The position numbers and the translations under genes were made by a program. DNA of 64,000 bases from Prescottella agglutinans (GTDB lineage: Bacteria > Actinomycetota > Actinomycetes > Mycobacteriales > Mycobacteriaceae): NCBI RefSeq assembly GCF_004011865.1, contig NZ_RKLP01000010.1, positions 213,193 through 277,192 on the forward strand, in the 5' to 3' direction. Below the pieces are notes generated by a model. The model saw only the letters and a program-made list of their open reading frames with translations, made no database searches and was not told the DNA's origin. Below are positions 8,516 through 16,237 of this stretch, piece by piece (positions within the stretch are counted from its first letter, which is position 1; every line of letters begins with the position of its first letter).

Positions 8516-10320
8516 GCACGACTCGGGAACTGCTGCCGATCGCGTCGGCGGGGGAGAGTTGGCGCTGGCTCGGGCGAGAGTTGGGGCAGCGCAAGGGGCT
8601 GACCGCGCTGACCCTGGTCGTCGGGCTGGTCGCGGCCGCCGCGGCGGTGGTCCCGGTGTACGTGTTCGGCATGCTCGTCGACCGGGTGCGCGAGGGCGCC
8701 CCGGCGTCGACGATCGTCGGCGTCGTCGCGGTCATCACCGTCGCGGCGATCGTCGCCGGCGCGCTGACCGGTGTCGGTTCCTATCTCATCGCGCGGCTGG
8801 GCGAGGGCACGCTCGCCGGGCTGCGGGAGCGGGTTCTGGCGCGGGCCCTGCGGTTGCCGATCCCGACGATCGAACGAGTCGGTAAGGGCGACTTGCTCTC
8901 CCGCGTCGGCGATGACGTCTCGGTGATCGGCAAGGCCGTCGCCGACGTCGTGCCGAGCCTCATCTCGGCGCTGCTGCTGGTGCTGCTGAGCATGGCCGCG
9001 ATGGTCGGCATCGACTGGCGGCTGGGGCTGGCGGGGATGGTGGCGCTGCCGATGTACGCTTTGGCGCTCAAGTGGTACCTGCCGCGGTCGGGTCCGCTGT
9101 ATGCGCAGGAGCGGGTCGCGATGGGGCGCCGCTCGCAGGCCCTCGTCAGCAGCATGCAGGGTGTGCGGACGGTGCGCGCGTACGGCCTCGAGGACCGGCA
9201 CCTCGCCGACATCGACCGCGCGTCGGCGGACGCCCGCAACCTGGCGGTCGGCGTGTTCGGGTTGTTCACGCGCTTCGCCGGACGCGGTAATCGGGCCGAA
9301 TTCGTCGGACTCGCAGTGATTCTCGCGGTCGGCTTCGCGCTCGTGGACGCCGACGCGGTGACCGTCGGTCAGACGACGGCGGCGGCGTTGCTGTTCCACC
9401 GCCTGTTCAATCCGATCGGCGCCCTGCTGTACACGTTCGACGAGGTGCAGTCCGCGGGGGCGAGTCTCGCCCGACTGGTCGGCGTGCTCGGGATCCCCGA
9501 GGCCGACGACACCGGGACACGTGGCGCGCCGGTCGACGGATCGCTCGAGCTCGAGGACCTGCGGCACAGCTACGACGGCGGTCACGAGGTGCTGCACGGC
9601 GTGAGCCTGCGCGTCGAGCCGGGCGAGCGGGTGGCGCTGGTCGGGTCGACGGGTGCCGGCAAGTCGACGCTGGCGGCGCTGGCGGCGGGTTCGCTGCCGC
9701 CGACGTCGGGAACGGTCCGCATCGGCGGGGTGCCGCTGGGCGGGTTGGGCGCCGAATCGCTGCGCCGGCACGTCGCGATCGTCAGCCAGGAGGTCCACGT
9801 GTTCGCCGGTCCGCTCGTCGAGGACCTGAGGCTGGCGCGCCCCGACGCGACGGTCGAGGACGTCACCGCCGCCCTGGACACGGTGGGCGCGCTGACGTGG
9901 GTGCGGGCCCTCGAGCACGGACTCGACACCGTCGTCGGGGAGGGCGGTCACGCGCTCACCGCCGCGCAGGCGCAGGAACTGGCGCTGGCCCGCCTGGTGC
10001 TGGCCGACCCGGCGGTGGCGGTCCTCGACGAGGCGACCGCCGAGGCGGGCAGCGCGGGTGCCCGCGAACTCGAACGCGCCGCCGACGCCGCGACCCGCGG
10101 CCGGACCACGCTCGTCGTCGCGCACCGGCTCACGCAGGCCGCGGCCGCCGACCGGGTCGTGGTGCTCGAGCATGGACGGATCGTCGAGCAGGGCACGCCC
10201 GCCCAGCTGGTCGCGGCAGGCGGACGGTACGCCCAGCTGTGGGCGGCATGGGAAGGACAGGCGAGCGGATCGATTGTCTGCGAACGTGACTCCGGTGCCC
10301 TCGCGGCCGAGACGATCTAG
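8512..10320 (+). CDS. ABC exporter half-transporter with active Walker motifs and degenerate signature (heterodimer subunit 2)
   Basis: This 602-residue partner of the previous gene overlaps it by four bases (ATGA). The membrane domain occupies about residues 25-320. The NBD has a perfect Walker A (GSTGAGKST, 378-386), a Q-loop Gln (IVSQEVHVFAG), Walker B plus catalytic Glu (AVLDE, Asp506-Glu507) and an H-loop His (VVAHR). Its signature is LTAAQ (482-486) instead of LSGGQ. Together the two subunits therefore make one canonical and one dead ATP site, as in heterodimeric exporters. In actinobacterial siderophore loci such pairs move the finished siderophore, or its iron complex, across the membrane. 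Direction and substrate cannot be read from sequence. A convergent hairpin follows the gene. Confidence 0.9.
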   Translation: MSTTRELLPIASAGESWRWLGRELGQRKGLTALTLVVGLVAAAAAVVPVYVFGMLVDRVREGAPASTIVGVVAVITVAAIVAGALTGVGSYLIARLGEGTLAGLRERVLARALRLPIPTIERVGKGDLLSRVGDDVSVIGKAVADVVPSLISALLLVLLSMAAMVGIDWRLGLAGMVALPMYALALKWYLPRSGPLYAQERVAMGRRSQALVSSMQGVRTVRAYGLEDRHLADIDRASADARNLAVGVFGLFTRFAGRGNRAEFVGLAVILAVGFALVDADAVTVGQTTAAALLFHRLFNPIGALLYTFDEVQSAGASLARLVGVLGIPEADDTGTRGAPVDGSLELEDLRHSYDGGHEVLHGVSLRVEPGERVALVGSTGAGKSTLAALAAGSLPPTSGTVRIGGVPLGGLGAESLRRHVAIVSQEVHVFAGPLVEDLRLARPDATVEDVTAALDTVGALTWVRALEHGLDTVVGEGGHALTAAQAQELALARLVLADPAVAVLDEATAEAGSAGARELERAADAATRGRTTLVVAHRLTQAAAADRVVVLEHGRIVEQGTPAQLVAAGGRYAQLWAAWEGQASGSIVCERDSGALAAETI

Positions 10321-10390
10321 CTGTATGAGCTCATGGCGTTGGTGACGGGCTTTCGGTCAGGCTGCCGGCCGCAGCGGCAGGGGGCCTCGG

Positions 10391-10424
10391 CCCGGTCCCA
10401 TCCGGTGAGCCGGATGGGACCGGG
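10391..10424. terminator. Convergent hairpin terminator between ABC exporter genes and acyl-CoA synthetase
   Basis: A perfect 15-bp stem (CCCGGTCCCATCCGG and its complement) closes a TGAG loop. It lies between two genes that end towards each other (stops at 10320 and 10447) and can serve both. Confidence 0.85.
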
Positions 10425-10446
10425 TGTCACATGAGCGACCGCCCAA

Positions 10447-12138
10447 CTAGCCGATGAGGTCCTCGTAGCGGTACTCGGTACTGATCGGCGTGCTGTCGCG
10501 GTGTGCGATGTCTTCTCGGTCCTTGAGTTCGACGCGGCGGATCTTTCCTGAGATGGTTTTCGGCAGTTCGAAGAACTCAACCCGCCGGACCTTCTGATAC
10601 GGCGCTAGATGGTCGCGCGAGTATTCGAGGATCGATCGGGCGGTCTCCGCAGTCGGTTCCCAACCCGCAGCGAGTGCCACATAGGCCTTGGGGATGGCGA
10701 GTCTGGTGTCGTCTGGCTGCGGAACAACTGCCGCTTCCACCACGGCCGGATGCTCGATCAGAACGCTCTCCAGTTCGAATGGGGACACCTTGTAATCCGA
10801 CGACTTGAACACGTCGTCGGTACGTCCGATGTAGGTGATGTAGCCGTCGGCGTCGCGTTGAGCAACATCACCGGTGTGGTAGTAACCGCCGGCCATCACT
10901 TGTTCGTTGCGTTCAGGATCGCCTAGGTATCCGGTCATCAGGTTCATCGGACGCTGGCTGAGATCGAGGCAGATCTCGCCTTCGTCGGACTCTTTGCCCG
11001 AGACCGGATCGACCAGCACTACCGGCACCCCTGGCATCGGCCGTCCCATCGATCCCGGCTTCACCGGTTGCCCGGGCGTATTTCCGACCTGCAGTGTGGT
11101 CTCGGTTTGCCCGAATCCGTCGCGGATGGTGAGTCCCCAGGCCTCCTCGACCTGGCGGATGACGTCGGGGTTGAGTGGTTCACCCGCTCCCAGGAGTTCG
11201 CGTAAGAACTCAGGCTTCTCACCAAGGTCGGCCTGGATGAGCATGCGCCATACCGTTGGTGGCGCGCAAAAGGTGTTCACCTCTGCTCGACGCAACTGCT
11301 CCATCAAGGCGCTCGCATCGAATCGTGCGTAGTTGTAGACGAAGATCGTCGCCTCGGCAATCCACGGGGCGAAGAAACAACTCCACGCATGCTTCGCCCA
11401 GCCCGGTGAGCTGATCGCCAGGTGCACATCGCCAGGTGTCATCCCAATCCAGGCCATCGTGGTGAAATGCCCTACCGCATAACTAATCTGGGAGTGCTCG
11501 ACGAGCTTCGGCTTGCTGGTGGTCCCCGAGGTGAAATAGATGAGCATGGGCTCGTCGACGGTCGTCACCGAGTCGAACGGGCCGTCCGACTCCACCGAGG
11601 CCGAGTCGGCATACGACTGCCATCCGTCTCGGTTACCGCCCACGGTGATGCGGAGATAGTCACCTCCGATGTCGTCGAACTTCGACGTGTCTCCGGCGTT
11701 GGCGATCACGCAGCGGACTGCGCCGCGAGCGATGCGGTCACGCAAATCCTCGGGGCCCAGCGCCGCAGTCGTCGGCATCACGATCGCGCCGAGCTTCATG
11801 ACCGCCAGCATCGCCTCCCACAGCTCGACCTGGTTGCCGAGCATCAGGATGACGCGGTCCCCTTTCCTGATCCCCAACTGCTGCAGCCACGTCGCCGTGC
11901 GATCCGACCGGTCGGCCATTTCGTCGAACGTCACCTTCACTTCGGTGCCATCAGGCTCGACGATCCACAGCGCGATGCGCTCGTTGCCGCGGGCGAACGC
12001 ATCGAACCAGTCCGTCGCCCAGTTGAACTGGCCCGTCAGGTCCGGCCACCGAAACTCGTCAACGGCCTTGTCGTAGTCATCGGCGAGCGCGATCAGCTGA
12101 TCCCGGGCCGAACGGTACAGGTCTGTGTTCGTCTTCAT
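10447..12138 (-). CDS. AMP-dependent acyl-CoA synthetase
   Basis: This 563-residue member of the ANL superfamily activates a carboxylic acid as acyl-adenylate and transfers it to CoA. Visible motifs are the P-loop IYFTSGTTSKPK, the FGQTETT adenylate loop, the YHTGDVAQRD hinge region and the C-terminal catalytic lysine motif TISGKIRR. The length and overall sequence resemble medium-chain (ACSM-like) synthetases. I chose the ATG at 12138 (MKTNTDLYRS); longer in-frame starts add sequence with no similarity to the family and no ribosome site. Codon use is clearly less GC-biased than in neighbouring genes (codons such as ATA, ACT and AAC appear often), suggesting later acquisition. It does not look like the aryl-activating enzyme of a siderophore pathway. 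The substrate is unknown. Confidence 0.88.
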   Translation of the reverse strand: MKTNTDLYRSARDQLIALADDYDKAVDEFRWPDLTGQFNWATDWFDAFARGNERIALWIVEPDGTEVKVTFDEMADRSDRTATWLQQLGIRKGDRVILMLGNQVELWEAMLAVMKLGAIVMPTTAALGPEDLRDRIARGAVRCVIANAGDTSKFDDIGGDYLRITVGGNRDGWQSYADSASVESDGPFDSVTTVDEPMLIYFTSGTTSKPKLVEHSQISYAVGHFTTMAWIGMTPGDVHLAISSPGWAKHAWSCFFAPWIAEATIFVYNYARFDASALMEQLRRAEVNTFCAPPTVWRMLIQADLGEKPEFLRELLGAGEPLNPDVIRQVEEAWGLTIRDGFGQTETTLQVGNTPGQPVKPGSMGRPMPGVPVVLVDPVSGKESDEGEICLDLSQRPMNLMTGYLGDPERNEQVMAGGYYHTGDVAQRDADGYITYIGRTDDVFKSSDYKVSPFELESVLIEHPAVVEAAVVPQPDDTRLAIPKAYVALAAGWEPTAETARSILEYSRDHLAPYQKVRRVEFFELPKTISGKIRRVELKDREDIAHRDSTPISTEYRYEDLIG

Positions 12139-12284
12139 GTGATCATGATCTGCGTCACAGTGTGATCGAGACCACCCCCGAAAGGGGGCGGCACGTACCA
12201 CGCAGGCTTCGCGGCGTGGCGCCGTGTTGTGTCAGGGCGTTGCCACCTGTCGTGACAGCGGACGACGACCGATGTGATCGGTCA
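12138..12284. promoter_or_regulatory. Repeated TGTGATC elements and palindromes upstream of the acyl-CoA synthetase
   Basis: TGTGATC occurs at 12138-12144, 12161-12167 and 12274-12280. The third copy sits in the 17-bp palindrome GACCGATGTGATCGGTC (12268-12284), and the second in TCACAGTGTGA (12155-12165). GATCATGATC at 12141-12150 is also a perfect palindrome. The set looks like binding sites for a dimeric regulator of the gene starting at 12138. No regulator gene lies beside it. The rest of the 12139-12444 gap holds nothing else I can recognise. Confidence 0.45.
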
Positions 12285-12444
12285 TTGTGGGTGGCTCGGT
12301 CCGTCGTCGTGGAGCGCTCTGTGATACGTCTCGAGCCGTTCGTGCCGGCCCTGTCACGTTGATTCGGTCACTGAACTCTCCGGCTCCGGGCTGTCCGGTT
12401 TGATGATCGCTGGACGGGACGGATTTCCGCGATGTGAGCCCGTC

Positions 12445-12969
12445 CTAGTGGTCGTCGGCCGAACTCACGTGGTCCAGGAGGTCGTCGAGCGACGCGAACT
12501 CGACGACCTCGGCGTCGTCGTCCTTCTCGTCCACCATCACCCCGTCGACCTCGAGATCCTCGTCGAGTTGCGCCCGGATCCAGCTGTCGGGGAACTGCTT
12601 CGGTGCGGCGAAGGAGAGCAGTACCGCGTCGTGGTAGACGGCCATCGACGTGAGGGTCAGATCGTCGCGCAGGTCGGTCGCCTCGATCACGCGCTGCTCA
12701 CCGACCGCCTCCTCGATCTCCCCGGCGATCGAGTCGACGATCCGCCCCCATCGGGAATCGGTGACCGCGAGCACTCGTTCCACGGCAGCGAGGAGCGCCC
12801 CGGTGTCCATGTCGGACCGGTCGCCGAGTTCGGGGTCGACGTTCACGTTGACGTCGGTCCCGACGGCGCGCATCCGAGCGCTTCCGAAGACGAATCCGTC
12901 GTCCGCCTGTGGCGCCGTCAGCAGCCCCGTCCGCGCGATTTCGTCCCTGAGTCGGTCGATCGGATCCAT
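12445..12969 (-). CDS. Conserved hypothetical acidic protein
   Basis: This 174-residue protein starts at MDPIDRLRDEIART (ATG at 12969); the longer in-frame reading upstream is a shadow of the phosphatase gene. It has no signal peptide or membrane helix. The C-terminal third is very acidic (a DEKDDDAEVVEF stretch) and the end is rich in Asp and His. Beta-strand-like segments occur at about 85-150. It is read in the same direction as the phosphatase gene, 29 bases after that stop, so the two are probably co-transcribed. I do not recognise the family and assign no function. Confidence 0.75.
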   Translation of the reverse strand: MDPIDRLRDEIARTGLLTAPQADDGFVFGSARMRAVGTDVNVNVDPELGDRSDMDTGALLAAVERVLAVTDSRWGRIVDSIAGEIEEAVGEQRVIEATDLRDDLTLTSMAVYHDAVLLSFAAPKQFPDSWIRAQLDEDLEVDGVMVDEKDDDAEVVEFASLDDLLDHVSSADDH

Positions 12970-12998
12970 CGGGTCATGCCTTCCGAAGCTGACGCGGG

Positions 12999-13850
12999 TC
13001 AGACGAGCAGACGAGCCCGCAGGGTGTCGATGGTCTGCTGGTCGACTCCCAGTCCCTTGCGCACGTAGTTGTCGACACCACCGTACAGCCGGTCGACCTG
13101 AGCGAAAGCGGCATCGAGCCAGGATTTCTCGACGGCCTTGTCGCGGCCGAGGTACGTGTTGCTGGCCAGGAAGTCCTCGTAGACCGTCTCCTTCGGCACG
13201 CCCAGCAGGGTCAGCAGGATCGCGGTACTCCAGCCGGTACGGTCCTTGCCTGCGCTGCAGTGGTACACGGTGGCGCCGTCGGTGTTCTCGGCGATCGCCG
13301 TGAGCAGGTCGCGGAAGGCGACGTCGGAGCCGCGGTAGGTGACCATGAACGGGTAGCCGATGGACTGGCCGATGTCGGACGATCCGTTCACCGCGGCGTC
13401 GACCAGCGCGCGTCCTAACGTGAGCGGCACGAACTCGTGGAACCCGATGCCGTGCTCGAACGAGACGACGTCCGCCACCTGGTAGCGGACCCCCTCGGGG
13501 ATCCGGTCCGGATCCTCCTTGCGTTCCCACATGTTTCGCAGGTCCACGTCGAGCGTGACGTTCGCGGCCGTCAGCGCGGCCTGGTCCGCGTCGGTGAGGG
13601 AGCTGAGCTTGTTGGAGCGGAACACCAACCCGGTGCGGACGTGCCTGCCGTCCGACGTCGCGTAGCCGCCGATGTCGCGGAAGTTCTTTGCGCCCTCGAG
13701 GCGAATCGCGGTGGTGGTCGTCGCGTCGGTGGTCGTGTCGGCCGCCGGTTCGGCGCCGGCGAGCGGGGCGGCGACCACCGGTGCGACCAGGGCGAGCAGG
13801 CCCACGATCAGTAACAGAAGTCGATTGAAGGCGGTGCGTGTCGATCCCAT
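12999..13850 (-). CDS. Secreted tyrosine-protein phosphatase (MptpB/Y_phosphatase3 family)
   Basis: This 283-residue protein has an N-terminal signal peptide (RLLLLIVGLLALVAPVVAAP, cleavage likely near residue 30), a Thr-rich linker, and then a phosphatase domain beginning with the typical LEGAKNFRDIGGY motif. The active-site P-loop HCSAGKDRTGW has Cys198 as nucleophile and Arg204 as the phosphate-binding residue. The Lys in the loop is typical of the MptpB type, which acts on phosphotyrosine and phosphoinositides. M. tuberculosis PtpB is exported and acts in host cells; here the signal peptide indicates secretion. Its neighbour on the same strand is another exported phosphoinositide-linked enzyme. 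The physiological substrate is not known. Confidence 0.9.
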   Translation of the reverse strand: MGSTRTAFNRLLLLIVGLLALVAPVVAAPLAGAEPAADTTTDATTTTAIRLEGAKNFRDIGGYATSDGRHVRTGLVFRSNKLSSLTDADQAALTAANVTLDVDLRNMWERKEDPDRIPEGVRYQVADVVSFEHGIGFHEFVPLTLGRALVDAAVNGSSDIGQSIGYPFMVTYRGSDVAFRDLLTAIAENTDGATVYHCSAGKDRTGWSTAILLTLLGVPKETVYEDFLASNTYLGRDKAVEKSWLDAAFAQVDRLYGGVDNYVRKGLGVDQQTIDTLRARLLV

Positions 13851-13961
13851 GGGTCCTCGCGAGTGACGGCGTTGTACGCGAACGGCCCGGCGCCGCCGCG
13901 GAGTCGGAGGCAGGTTAGCCGTTCCCGGTCGGCCGTGTCCGGCGAATGAACAGGTCGGCGG

Positions 13962-14990
13962 TCAGCGGAAGTTTCGGGCGATGACCGTCTCCACCAGCGC
14001 GGCGGTCGGGAAGTCGGCCATCACGACGCCGGTCCGGCCGGTGCCGGAGGTCCGCAGGTACTGCTCGGCGCGGGTGAGCATTCCCGGGGTTCCGGGGACA
14101 CCCTTGGCGACCGTGATCGGCACGGTTCCGGTCGCCATCACGGCCGGGGAGGCTCCGGTGGCGCTCAGGTGGTTGACGAACAGGGTCCGCGGGGCGCCGG
14201 CGGCCGCCCGCTCGAACTGGGTGCGGACCTTGTCCCACTTCGTCGTGACCGCGGCGAGGTTCGGCAGTTCGAAGTCGTCCTGGATGTCCATGTCCCGACC
14301 CGCCCACCGGGGGCCGTACGCGGCGGTGGCAACGAAGTCCTGCAGCACGACGATCTTGCCGCGGGTCTCGCCGAGCCCCGGGATTCGTTTGTCGTATCCG
14401 GCGGGCGGCCTCCACAGGTGCGCGCCCAGCAGATCACGGGTCTCGGGGTTGTCGTGGATGTACCAGTCCAGGGTTGCCTGGTACGTCCGGGTGTTCTCCT
14501 CCTCCGTGTGCTCCTTCTTCAGTCGCATGAGCACGGTCTCGCTCGGATTCGACTGCAGGAACGTGGTGACCGTCCGGATGACGTCGGTGAAGTTGGCATG
14601 CAGGTACTCGGGGCCGTGATGGATCGGGAACACGTCCCGGAAGTGTCGGGTGCGGATGTCGAGCGCGCGCACCCCGGCCTGTAGCTGAGTGGCCAGATCG
14701 AAGTCCTGGGTGAGGGTCGCGATCGACGAGTTGTGCGCCATGGTGTCGTGGCTGCCGGGAAGCGACAGCCCCGCAAGATCTGTGCTGTCGGGCAGGAGGC
14801 GCATCCAGTCGGGTGCCGACGCGGTGTCGAGGTCCCCGCGGCCGAAGCTGCCGGCCGCCAGGTCGGCGCTGCCGACGCTGGACGCTGCCGACGCAACCGG
14901 GAGGTGCGTCGGAAGGGCGAACAACAGCGGGCTCGCCGCGAGTGCCCGCAGCACGGTGCGACGTCCGGGGCGAGATGCGGCGTCGGGCAT
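13962..14990 (-). CDS. Tat-exported phosphatidylinositol-specific phospholipase C-like protein
   Basis: This 342-residue protein starts at ATG 14990, with an AAGGAGG ribosome site just upstream. The N-terminus RPGRRTVLRALAAS is a twin-arginine (Tat) signal followed by a hydrophobic stretch ending near ASA. The PI-PLC X-type barrel follows, with SLPGSHDTMAH (first catalytic His) and IHHGPEYL (second His), then HLWRPPAGY and GKIVVLQDF. Bacterial enzymes of this type cleave phosphatidylinositol or GPI anchors without calcium. The barrel seems complete by length (about 300 residues, as in Bacillus PI-PLC). It lies on the same strand as the secreted phosphatase but is separated from it by about 110 bases. 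An effect on envelope phosphatidylinositol lipids or host lipids is possible. Confidence 0.87.
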   Translation of the reverse strand: MPDAASRPGRRTVLRALAASPLLFALPTHLPVASAASSVGSADLAAGSFGRGDLDTASAPDWMRLLPDSTDLAGLSLPGSHDTMAHNSSIATLTQDFDLATQLQAGVRALDIRTRHFRDVFPIHHGPEYLHANFTDVIRTVTTFLQSNPSETVLMRLKKEHTEEENTRTYQATLDWYIHDNPETRDLLGAHLWRPPAGYDKRIPGLGETRGKIVVLQDFVATAAYGPRWAGRDMDIQDDFELPNLAAVTTKWDKVRTQFERAAAGAPRTLFVNHLSATGASPAVMATGTVPITVAKGVPGTPGMLTRAEQYLRTSGTGRTGVVMADFPTAALVETVIARNFR

Positions 14991-15130
14991 GGGGCCTCCT
15001 TCGCGGGACGGACCCGCGTGGGAACGCTGCCTCCGCCGGGCGGCGAAGCGCGCCCAGTATCGCAGGAAAGTCGCTGCGGTGGAACGGTTTCGGGCTTTAT
15101 CGGAGCCGATCCGGATCAGATGGTGCGGCG

Positions 15131-15172
15131 GCGGGGCGGAGCCGCGGGCGCGAACCCGCGGATCCGCCCCGC
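15131..15172 (-). terminator. Hairpin terminator downstream of the formyltransferase
   Basis: An 18-bp stem with one mismatch (GCGGGGCGGAGCCGCGGG against its partner) closes a 6-base loop. It begins 12 bases beyond the formyltransferase stop on the minus strand and separates it from the PI-PLC gene. Confidence 0.75.
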
Positions 15173-15184
15173 CCGGACCGGGAC

Positions 15185-16123
15185 TCAGCGCCCCAGGTAC
15201 CCGCCGCCGTGCGGGAAGAACTCCTTGCCCGACATCTCGGTCCCGTCGTCGAGGCGGACCCGTTCGATGACGAGGCCCTTGTTCTGCCCGGTGCGGGCGT
15301 CGGGGCCGGCGACGATGACCATGCCGTCGCCCTCGTGGATGAAGACGCGGCCGGGGGTGCCGCCGTAGTTGCCCTTCGACACCGACGAGTGGAGCACCCG
15401 GATCCGCTGTCCCTTGAACGTGGTGAACGCGTTGGGGTACGGGTCGGACTGGGCGCGCACGAGACGCTCGATGGCGTCGGCCGGCCACGTCCAGTCGATG
15501 CGGCTGTCTTCGTCGGAACGCTTGTGGAAGAAGGTGGCCTGTGTGCGGTCCTGCGGGGTCCAGTCGGTGCGGCCGGACTCGATGAGCGCGAGCGCGTCGA
15601 GGGTGATCGGGCCGATCATGTCCACGGTGCGGTGGAACAGGTCGGTGACGGTGTCCTTAGGCCCGACCGGCGTGGAGCGCTGCAGGACGATGTCGCCGGC
15701 GTCGAGTTCCTCGTCCATGAGGTGCGCGGTGAGGCCCACCTCCTGCTCGCCGTTGATGAGCGCCCAGATCAGCGGCGAGAAGCCGGTGTACTTGGGCAGC
15801 AGCGAGTCGTGGATGTTGAGGGTGCCGTAGCGCGGCGCGTCGAACACGTCCCGCGGCAGCCACGTCCGCCAGTTGTTGGCGACGATGATGTCGGGCTGGG
15901 CGGCCTTCAGGGCGGCCTTGAAGTCCTTGTCGGGCTTGTTCGCGATGTGGACCGGCACGCCGTGCTCGGTGGCGAGGTCGGCGACGGAGTCGGCCCACAT
16001 CTTCTCGTAGGCGTGGTCGCTCTTGGGGTGGGTGATGGCGAGCACCACCTCGTGATCCGAATCGAGGACGGCCTGCAGGGTACGGTGGCCCCAGGTTTGG
16101 TAGCCCAGCGTGGCGACTCTCAA
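15185..16123 (-). CDS. N5-hydroxyornithine formyltransferase (methionyl-tRNA formyltransferase-like)
   Basis: This 312-residue protein resembles Fmt: an N-terminal formyltransferase fold with the catalytic Asn/His in LNIHDSLLP and the catalytic Asp in MDEELDAGDI, followed by a C-terminal OB-like domain. It is not the housekeeping fmt. It lies in a siderophore locus, faces an IdeR-type box, and resembles the enzymes that formylate N5-hydroxyornithine from 10-formyl-tetrahydrofolate (as in rhodochelin and coelichelin pathways). The first adenylation domain of the adjacent NRPS carries a code known for formyl-hydroxyornithine, which fits. It would act after the ornithine monooxygenase at 34067. 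The start at 16123 (MRVATLGYQTWG) matches family N-termini. Confidence 0.88.
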   Translation of the reverse strand: MRVATLGYQTWGHRTLQAVLDSDHEVVLAITHPKSDHAYEKMWADSVADLATEHGVPVHIANKPDKDFKAALKAAQPDIIVANNWRTWLPRDVFDAPRYGTLNIHDSLLPKYTGFSPLIWALINGEQEVGLTAHLMDEELDAGDIVLQRSTPVGPKDTVTDLFHRTVDMIGPITLDALALIESGRTDWTPQDRTQATFFHKRSDEDSRIDWTWPADAIERLVRAQSDPYPNAFTTFKGQRIRVLHSSVSKGNYGGTPGRVFIHEGDGMVIVAGPDARTGQNKGLVIERVRLDDGTEMSGKEFFPHGGGYLGR

Positions 16124-16184
16124 CGCGATCCCTCCGGGACGGGGTTGGACAGTTTCAGCCGCCGGACGCGACGACCACGGTGAA

Positions 16185-16203
16185 TTAGGTTACCCAACCC
16201 TAT
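16185..16203. promoter_or_regulatory. IdeR-type iron box between formyltransferase and hydrolase genes
   Basis: TTAGGTTACCCAACCCTAT matches the IdeR consensus at 14 of 19 positions, with a perfect left half (TTAGGTTA). It lies between divergent starts (16123 minus, 16238 plus) and could control both. Confidence 0.78.
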
Positions 16204-16237
16204 TCGACGCAGTGAGAGCAGCACGAGGAAGGCCGAC

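Noticed and set aside
12162..12362. A 66-residue plus-strand ORF in the gap before the hypothetical gene
   Set aside because: It has no ribosome site, an atypical composition, and overlaps the palindromic promoter region.
13906..13924. Iron box near the PI-PLC gene (GCAGGTTAGCCG)
   Set aside because: It is a single half-site located between the stop of one minus-strand gene and the start of the next. No divergent start is near and the right half does not match.
15185..16123. Housekeeping methionyl-tRNA formyltransferase
   Set aside because: The fold matches, but the location beside an iron box and a hydroxyornithine NRPS points to the siderophore formyltransferase.
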